From NCBI GenBank assembly GCA_026018925.1, contig JAKSZU010000004.1:112868989-112932988 (forward strand): DNA of 64,000 nt, written 5' to 3'. The translations under genes were made by a program, and so were the position numbers. Positions within the stretch are counted from its first letter, which is position 1. Every line of letters starts with the position of its first letter. Origin of the DNA: Tupaia tana (lineage: Eukaryota; Chordata; Mammalia; Scandentia; Tupaiidae). Under the pieces are notes generated by a model. The model was not told the DNA's origin and ran no database searches. It was given only the letters and a program-made list of their open reading frames with translations. This document shows, in pieces, positions 56,968-64,000 of this stretch.

Positions 56968-58076
56968 ATTTTTTCTCTTTAAATTTATTTATTTTTACAT
57001 TAATTCACTATACATCATTACAGCATACAAATGAATTTTCCATCCAAAATACACTGTGTATTGGCTCAATCAAGCACATCAACATACATGTTATCAGCAA
57101 ATAATTTTCCAATTCTTATGTCTTGTATACTTTGTTTTTTGTTTTGCCATCCTTGATTCCCTATCCCTCACCCTCTGTCATGTCTCACCCTCCTCCCACA
57201 TTGTCTCTGGTATCCATGGTTGCTTTCTATGCCTCCACCACCCCATTTAATTGATTTGCTAATGAACTTAATAAGTCTAAATATATCCAATAGCTAGCAC
57301 AGCTAGCTATACATGAACCCAAGTCTGACTTTAGGCATAAACCTCAGTGAGTAGAATGAACATATTATAAAGTAGTACCCAACTGGGGCTATATAGCTTA
57401 CTGCAGTCATCAAATACGCATTTTTTAAAATTTCGATACGAACAGTTTTACTGTTTTTTTTCCTCCTGCAACTTTTTAAAAAATTACTTAACATTCATTC
57501 CCTGAGCATCATCACAAAATACTAAATGTGGTTTCCCATCTAGAATAAACTGCATAATGGCTTAATCATGCATGTTATCATCAATAATATTCCATTTCTA
57601 CTTTCATACATATGTATATGTATATATGTGTTTTTTACACCATGTTTGACCCTCTGCCCTTTCCCACTCTCTTATTACACTATCTCTGCTATATACAGTT
57701 GTCTTCCATTCCTTTTCCCCCAACATTTTGTTGATCACACAATATCATAAGTAATCTAACTACTTTCAATAGCAAGTTCAGCTGGTAATTTCAAGAAGAG
57801 CAGTTTTGAACTGGTAATGATATTTCCTTGAAACTTAAAGCCTAGAAACAGGTTAGTATTCTGTTCAAATAGTAGGTACATGCACCTATCAACAGCTCAA
57901 GACAGGACAAAAATCCTTTAAAACTGGACAACAAAGCTTAGAAGAAAAGCAGCAATATTTTAGACAAGTCACAGAATGTTGTTTCATCAGTTCAGTCTCG
58001 TGTACTTAATCTTTCTTCTGTTGAGGTTCGATCTTCCAGATTGAATTCTGGGATATAATATTCATCTCCAGACATT
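56968..58076 (-). mobile_element. HAL1-like element, 3' UTR part, minus strand
   Basis: Antisense to the 3' UTRs at 29 kb and 44.5-45.0 kb. It contains two diverged versions of the terminal segment, at about 56,985-57,300 and 57,470-57,780. The segment between them (57,300-57,470) matches 29,590-29,755. The direct repeat aaggcattttatttt at 56,953-56,967 recurs at 63,658-63,672. The provirus begins at 58,081. Confidence 0.75.
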
Positions 58077-58080
58077 GTCC

Positions 58081-58548
58081 TGTTAGGCCAAGTTAGCTTA
58101 ATCACCACCATGTTAGGGAATGCTGGACCGAGTTAACTTAATTGCTACCCTGTTAAGTCTTCAAGGACGGAGCCCACTTTGTTAGGGCCTCAAGGACAGA
58201 AACCAGGAGTCTGGGAACTCTCAGATAAGTGGAAAACGGGAGGGCCCAGCACCTCTGAGGCAAGATCATCCAGACCCTTAGCTGAGAGCCCTTATCTAGA
58301 CCTGAGCAGGTGGTGATAGCTGGACCCTCGCTTCTCATGCCCCCTCCTTTGTATGTGTTACATTCTATGAAAAATCCTGACCTATAAAAGATCCCTTTAT
58401 CTTAGGCTCAGGGTCCTTGTTGAGGCCTACTGCACTGGGCAGAAACTTGGACCCCAGCTAGCTGGAAAGAATAAAAGCCTCTTTTGCAGTTGCATTGTCG
58501 TTGTCTCTCTGTGTCTCCATCAGTTAGACCGATCTCTGGACCCTTACA
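58081..58548 (+). repeat. 5' LTR
   Basis: 468 bp, TGTTAGG to CTTACA. It has a TATA-type box (tataaa, 58,383-58,388) and a polyadenylation signal (aataaa, 58,470-58,475), placing U3/R/U5 in the usual order. My hand alignment finds about 13 substitutions from the 3' LTR. Confidence 0.95.
58383..58388 (+). promoter_or_regulatory. LTR TATA box
   Basis: tataaa in the U3 part, about 87 bp before the aataaa signal. A second copy lies in the 3' LTR. Confidence 0.7.
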
Positions 58549-58549
58549 T

Positions 58550-58567
58550 TGGGGGCTTGTCCGGGAT
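58550..58567 (+). other. Primer binding site, tRNA-Pro type
   Basis: tgggggcttgtccgggat, one base after the LTR. It differs at one position from the tRNA-Pro site typical of murine-type gammaretroviruses. Confidence 0.9.
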
Positions 58568-59064
58568 AGGTCAACCTGGTGGCCACCAGATTAGACGCAA
58601 CAAAGGGAGACTCTGCATTTTGCCACGGAAGGAGGATTGATCACCTCCATCTGGGACTTGCAAGGGGCTAAAGAGCCTGTCTCAGACCTGTCTTGCTCTG
58701 GAAAGGAGAGTTGGCCGCCTCCGTTTGGGACTTGCAGGGGGCCTTGGAGCCTGTTCCCAAACCTGTCTGATTCTGGTAGAGAATTCTCCGTGGAGGAACC
58801 AGGTTAGCCACCCAGGAGGCTCCACCTGAAGTCAAGGGAGACGTCCCTGACACCCAGAAGATCAACGAGCATCTGCGTTGGATGTCGTTTGGTCTAGCAT
58901 TTGGTAAGGATCCTATACGGACTGGTGTGAATCCGGTGCATGTGGTGGAACTGACCGGCCGGTGCGTGTGGTTGTCGTGCATGTTTGCTGGGCTGCAGGG
59001 GTGATTGTAATTCTGTCTCTTTTTGTTGTGGCCTCTGTTCCTTCTGTTCCTTTTCTTTCCTGTC

Positions 59065-60085
59065 ATGGGCCAAACCCAAGTAACTCCTAAGAGTTTAATC
59101 TTAGATCACTTCTTGGCAGTCTGTGAGAAAGCTCACACCTATGGACTAGAGGTAAGGAAAGGTAAGTTTAATACCTTTTGTTCTTCAGAACTGCCAGCCT
59201 TTGATGTGGGCTGGCCACCACAGGGGACCTTTTCGCTGAAAGTCATCAAGTGGGTCTGAGAAATAATCACCCAGCCTGGCCTTCAGGGTCATCGGACCAG
59301 TATCCATATATTATAATGTGGCAAGATTTGGTAGAAAATCCCCCTTCTTGGCTTAAACCTTCATACCAGAAAAGGATGAAGATTCCCTGAAAATATTGAC
59401 TGTGGAGGGTACCCACCCCTCAGAGCTGGGGGAAACTACAAAGGATCTCAAAAAGCCAGTCCTCCAAGAGGACTCTGGGATTTATCCTTTCCTGGCAGAT
59501 TTAGATTCTGAAACTTATTCACCACCTGATGCTGCGGCTGCAGCTCCTCAGGCTCAGGTGGCAGCACTCCCCCAGCCAGAAATGGAACTCCCTCCACAGC
59601 CTGAGCAGTCGCCTCACCCTACCATGGGGCCCTCAGCACCTCTGGTGTTGACATAAGGACCTGGACCTGCTGCAGGACTTAGATCCAGGAGGATCCGGGA
59701 GGAAGAAGAGCCCTCATCCTCTGAGCGGGCTCCCATCCTTCCCGTCCGAGCCCTCAGGGGCACAGGTCCTCAAGGAGAGCACAGGTATCAGTACTGGCCC
59801 TTTTCTAGCAGCAATCTATATCATTGGAAAACTCAAAATCCTCCCTTCTCAGAGGATCCATGGGGACTCACCGATCTGTTTGAGTCTATTCTGTACACCC
59901 ACAGCCCCACTTGGGATGATTGCCAGCAGCTTCTCAAAACTTTATTCAATACTGAGGAACGGGAGCGAATCCTCACCAAAGCACAGAAAAATGTACCTGG
60001 AGAGGAAGGTCGTCCGACCACCTTACCAAACCTGATTGATGAGGGGTTTCCACTCACCAGGCAGCACCAGATATTAGGAAAAAAT
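59065..60085 (+). pseudogene. ERV gag pseudogene
   Basis: The ATG at 59,065 opens a matrix-like start with the MGQT myristoylation motif; TGA at 59,257-59,259 ends it after 64 codons. 59,396-59,656 is a proline-rich segment, and 59,765-60,060 holds capsid-like codons, including WDDCQQLL. Frameshifts separate the parts, and the capsid stops near 60,070. Nucleocapsid is not seen. Confidence 0.85.
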
Positions 60086-60109
60086 TGTATAAACTGGAGG
60101 ACCTGAAAG

Positions 60110-60400
60110 AGGACTGCTGTTACCAGCTCGGCAGGCCAATAACCCCCGAAGCCCTTGAACAAGTCATTATAGATCAGGTACACCAGATTACCTACCTGGG
60201 AAAAACAAAGCTTGCTAAGCTGGTTAAGAGAAAAATACTTCATGCCTAGTCTAGATAGCCTTGTCAATGGTGTTGTCTCAAAATATGTTGTTCATACACA
60301 GAGAAATCCTAAACCCTCAGGCAAGGCTCCCTTGGGAATCAAATTCCAGGGAAAAACAAAACAAAACAACTTAGGGAACATTGGGAAAATCTATAGTGTC
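60110..60400 (+). pseudogene. ERV pol remnant (integrase N-terminus)
   Basis: A short stretch resembles the zinc-binding start of integrase (DQVHQITYLGKTKL). It follows directly on capsid sequence, so protease, reverse transcriptase and RNase H have been deleted. A frameshift falls near 60,235. Confidence 0.6.
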
Positions 60401-62466
60401 TAATAGTTCAGCCTCTAGATGAAATAAAGCTAACTAATGTAAGACTAGCCTGTCTTTGCTTTTCTTTAAAAAGCCACCTTAAATAAATAATTAGATAAAA
60501 CTAAATAAATGTAAATGGAGTAAATGTTTATAATTAAACTTGTCTGTTGAATTAAGGCAATTTTAAATATTAAACTTGTAAAGATAAAAAGTTTAATCAA
60601 AACAGAACGAGCAGAAGAGGATTCTTTCTGCCGCGGATAAAGACTCTCCCCGGCTGTTAGAATTTCTCCCTCTGCTCCTCCCTTGCAGGAGAAGTTGATA
60701 AGAAATTTTCTCCCCCTCCCTGAATTAGAAGATGAGGAATTAACCCCTGAGAAGTTAGAACAGACTGAGTGAGAGGCAGTTCAGTATAATGTTAACAGAC
60801 ATCCTGTAGTAGCTCTGAGTCAGGAAAAGACGTCCTTCCCTATTTCACTGGAGCTATTGCAATTGCAGATAATCCCCTGGCTACAACTCGTACTGGAAAA
60901 GCTATTAAAAATGTTGTTGCTCATTGTTTAAAAGACCATAGAATGGGCCCGACCCTGTGTTGATATGGGGTCGAGGAGATGTTTGTGTTTTTTTCACAGG
61001 ACAATGATGAAACTTGATGGCTTCAAGAACACTTGGTGCGGTTTATGGACACCCAGAAAGACCAAGAGGATGTTGTGCCTATGGATCTGCCTAAAGATGG
61101 TGACACTCGCTGAAGCAGAAATCTACTGGACAGGACTATTTCCGGAGAGAATCAGACGATTCATATGATGGCTCCTCGATGAGAAAACATCTCTGTTAAT
61201 GCCACACAACCCCAGTATCTTCCCCTTTGTGCCAAAGAAAGTCATCGCCTGGACAATTGGACCTTATTCTGAGAAAATATATATATAGGTATGAAGATAT
61301 ATTTATGGTAAAAATGTTTTAAAAAATTTCAATATTGACAGAATTTTGTATGATAAAATTTTTGTCCTAAAGTAAGATGACTAGATTATTTTCAAAATGA
61401 AAAAAAAAGGAGGGCAAATAATCAAGGAATAAAACATGTTGCAAAAGGTTTGAGTTATGTTAAAGAGGGTCTGAGAGGAAATTGTAAAGAATTAAAAAGA
61501 TTTCATGAAAAGATGTATATATAACAGGTGGTATCTAAAGTGGCCATAAAACAATGGGTATGCTTGAAACTTAAAATTTACATCTGAGAAAATGGGTTAA
61601 TGGGTTAAATGTGCGTTCCTCTGTCCAATGTCACGCATTGTATCAATGAATTTGTGTCACCGCTAAAATCTATCATAAAAACCAACATAATAGGAAAAAG
61701 GTTATAAAACAATTATAAAGTGCCTGGCTTGGAGTCAATGAAGCAATAGATATTCTTACACTCCATCAAGAGATCTTAGAGATAGAGAAGTCACGTTCCT
61801 CTTCCTTTAATGCAGCACAGAAGGCAAATAAATTGCTGCAACAACTGTATGGTCTCCTACCACATTGGACCTCTTGGCAGCAATGGTTAATGCCTGCTGG
61901 TATGGCAGCAGATACTGATCTTGTGTTCCTTTGTTTACCCCCTGCCTTGTGCGAATACTCGGGTGCTCCTTTCTTGGAGTTTACTCCAAAATCCATTGGT
62001 TAAAACTTCAAGCCAAGGCATTAGATGCAGAGGCTGGTAGTCAATGAGGGGAAGATCCCTGGGATGTTTCTCATCCTAAGACAGGGGGTGCATACAAATA
62101 TGCATTACCCAATGACGGGTAAGAGAAAATGTCACCAAGGACAACTTAAGACAGGCACAGTTTACTGCCTGTCAGAAGTGGCAAATCATTTAATAAACAA
62201 AAAAGGGGGTCTATGTGTGGAGCCAAAGCAGAGCTGTGAGGAATGTGCAGGACGTGACCACCAGAATAAGAGCCTGGTCTTCATCTGGACATGGTCTTGG
62301 GTGGCTGAATTGTTATAAGCAAAATGTCTTGGGATTGTTTTAAACTAAATGTTCCAAAGTATTGTTATAACAATAGTAATATTCTTTAAATTCCTAACCT
62401 AGTGCTTCTCTGCTTCTGTAACTTGCTTGACAATAGTAATGAGAATGATTCCTCATTATATACAAC
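60401..62466 (+). pseudogene. ERV 3' internal region, env-like remnants
   Basis: AT-rich, with stops in all frames. A stretch at about 61,740-62,000 reads in pieces as hydrophobic-helical sequence (NKLLQQLYGLLPHWTSWQQW) and may be transmembrane-subunit env. I cannot delimit the domains and the assignment is weak. Confidence 0.4.
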
Positions 62467-62468
62467 TC

Positions 62469-62478
62469 AAGGGGGGAA
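62469..62478 (+). other. Polypurine tract
   Basis: aaggggggaa directly before the 3' LTR; primes plus-strand DNA synthesis in retroviruses. Confidence 0.85.
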
Positions 62479-62948
62479 TGTTAGGCCAAGTTAGCTTAAT
62501 CACCACCATGTTAGGGAATGCTGGGCCGAGTCAGCTTAATTGCTACTCTGTTAAGTCTTCAAGGATGGAGCCCACTTTGTTAGGGCCTCAAGGACAGAAA
62601 CCAGGAGTCTGGGAACTCTCAGGTAAGTGGGAAAATGGGAGGGCCCAGCACCTCTGAGGCAAGGCCATCCAGACCCTTAGCTGAGAGCCCTTATCTAGAC
62701 CTGAGCAGGTGGTGATAGCTGGACCCTCACTTCTCATGCCCCCTCCTTTGTATGTGTTACATTCTATGAAAAATCCTGACCTATAAAAGATCCCTTTATC
62801 TTAGGCTCAGGGTCCTTGTTGAGGCCTGCTGCACTGGGCAGAAACTTGGACCCCAGCTAGCTGGAAAGAATAAAAGCCTCTTTTGCAGTTGCATTGTCAT
62901 TGTCTCTCTGTGTCTCCATCAGTTAGACCAATCTCTGGACCCTTACAG
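62479..62948 (+). repeat. 3' LTR
   Basis: 470 bp, the same termini and motifs as the 5' LTR. Confidence 0.95.
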
Positions 62949-62952
62949 TCCC

Positions 62953-63093
62953 TACAATTAAGCTGCCCATTTTCTTAGTTTTTGAACCCTTATTTCTGTG
63001 TGTCTGCATTTAATTTTACTGACATAGCACTCCCTTAAGAACTTCTTGGAGATCTGGTCTGGTGCTGGTAAATTCTTTCAGGTTTTGTTTATC
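62953..63093 (-). mobile_element. HAL1-like element, ORF1 3' end, minus strand
   Basis: Continues the minus-strand HAL1-like 3' UTR across the provirus. It is antisense to the last codons of ORF1 (homologous to about 44,425-44,570). It ends at ttgtttatct, where the opposite-strand part begins. Confidence 0.85.
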
Positions 63094-63657
63094 TAGATTG
63101 TACAGAAAATAGAATCTCAGACATAGAAGAGAAAATTGCTAGCCTAGAAAAATCCACCATGAAGACTGAGAAAATGGCCCAAAAATTTGAGACTAATATA
63201 TGAGAAACACTAGATACCATCAAACATCCAAACATCCGGATAATAGGCATCCCAGAAGGTGAAGAGACTCATAAGGGCATTGATAATCTATTCCATGAGA
63301 TTCTGCAAGAAAACTTTCCAAACCTAGAGAGGCACTCAAAGATTCAGTCCCAAGAAATACAGAGGACCCCAAATAGAATCAACCCAAGAAGCTCTTCTCC
63401 AAGACAGATTATAGCCAGATTGACCAAAACAACAGACAAAGACAAGATACTAAGATTGGCAAGAGAAAAACGGCAAGTTACCTACAAGGGGTATTCCATC
63501 AGACTAACAGCAGATCTCTCATCGGAAACAATGCAAGCGAGGAAAGAATGGGAAAATATATTCAACGTGTTAAGGGAAAAGCAATTTCAACCGAGAATAC
63601 TGTACCCAGCAAGATTATCATTCACTTGGGAAGAAAAGACATGAACATTCCCAGATA
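63094..63657 (+). mobile_element. HAL1-like element, inverted 5' part (ORF1 middle)
   Basis: Sense ORF1 sequence matching about 43,860-44,425 of the intact copy, with TGA at 63,200-63,202. It ends at agataaa, the point where the minus-strand part starts. The two halves are therefore one element with its 5' part flipped, as twin priming produces. The right-hand direct repeat aaggcattttatttt follows at 63,658-63,672. Confidence 0.8.
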
Positions 63658-63672
63658 AAGGCATTTTATTTT

Positions 63673-63856
63673 TTTTTTTTTAGAAAAATTACAAACATAT
63701 ACAAGAAGTCTGCATATCCATGCAGCAAAAACAATTCTTTATTAATGTTCAATTTTGTTTCATCTATACATCAATATACTTCTACCCACACCTGGTTTAT
63801 TTTAATGTAAACGTTAGAGTATTTTCTAACAAAACTTCTAATGATGAAACGGATTT
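63673..63856. other. Gene-free DNA
   Basis: T-run, then AT-rich sequence with no recognised feature. Confidence 0.5.
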
Positions 63857-64000
63857 CTTTTATTTATTTACGTGTTTATTTATTTTTAGGTTTTTGCCAT
63901 TGAGTGCATGTGCTTACTGGAGACATAGAGAGACAGTGACAGAGAAAGTGAGAAATTACCCCCCCCCCCCCCCCAGGGAGAATGGCCAAATCACAATCCC
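63857..64000 (-). repeat. SINE, main family, cut by the window end
   Basis: T-rich tail region, ggtttttgccattgagtgcatgtgc, GA-rich middle and a 15-C run at about 63,959-63,974. It continues past the window. Confidence 0.8.

Larger units (their letters stand above)
58077..62952 (+). mobile_element. Class I (gammaretrovirus-like) endogenous retrovirus
   Basis: A provirus of 4,868 bp with two LTRs, a proline-type primer binding site, degraded and partly deleted genes and a polypurine tract. It is flanked by the 4-bp repeat gtcc (58,077-58,080 and 62,949-62,952), the duplication length of gammaretroviruses. It sits inside the HAL1-like element. Gag ends early, most of pol is missing and no open env remains, so it cannot produce virus. 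Confidence 0.93.

Noticed and set aside
60401..62466. An intact env gene in the provirus
   Set aside because: No frame over about 100 codons; only scattered hydrophobic pieces remain.

Overview
The window looks like gene-poor, AT-rich nuclear DNA of a placental mammal, built almost entirely from retroelements. Evidence for this is many L1 LINE copies, MIR and MaLR-like fossils, a retrocopy of the animal gene INTS6, a gammaretrovirus-like provirus and dozens of tRNA-derived SINEs with CT-rich bodies and A-tails. The SINEs and the tandem-monomer L1 promoters do not look like those of human, mouse, rabbit, carnivore or horse. A colugo-like (Dermoptera) genome is my tentative guess from the SINE type; I could not confirm it. 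I see no functional host protein-coding gene.

Layout. 1-1.6 kb is old sequence with MIR and L1 fossils. 1.63-7.68 kb is a tandem array of about 40 copies of a 129-bp unit, broken by about ten copies of a roughly 115-bp A-rich segment. These are the two halves of an L1 5'UTR monomer, in reverse orientation. An 11-bp direct repeat flanks the array, with a short T-run at its 3' side. 7.7-20.5 kb holds scattered L1 tails, LTR fossils, SINEs and a stray block of a second monomer type. 20.5-23.3 kb is the 5' half of a second L1 (monomer type B). 23.5-27.1 kb is an internally deleted element with a third monomer type (C, 271 bp). 28.5-29.9 kb is an ORF1-only (HAL1-like) fragment. 29.9-41.9 kb is a processed INTS6 pseudogene on the minus strand, split by a full-length 7.75-kb L1 with about 10 monomers of type A and a 17-bp target-site duplication. 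43.0-45.1 kb is a complete HAL1-like element: 125-bp 5' repeats, an intact 333-codon ORF1, no ORF2, an A-tail and a 16-bp target-site duplication. It lies inside the ORF1 of an older L1 that runs to 50.6 kb. 50.6-57 kb is old sequence with SINEs, a mariner-like hairpin element and microsatellites. 57.0-63.7 kb is a HAL1-like insertion with an inverted 5' part (twin-priming structure) that hosts a degraded class I endogenous retrovirus with near-identical LTRs.

How the parts relate. The autonomous L1s are the likely source of the reverse transcriptase and endonuclease that spread the SINEs, the HAL1-like units, the INTS6 retrocopy and, apparently, a transcript made only of L1 promoter monomers. 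All L1 ORF2 copies here are broken. The only undamaged long reading frame of biological interest is the HAL1-like ORF1 at 43.5-44.5 kb. The strongest candidates for something undescribed are the monomer-only insertion at 1.63-7.68 kb and the ORF1-only retroelement family with its own tandem promoter repeats.
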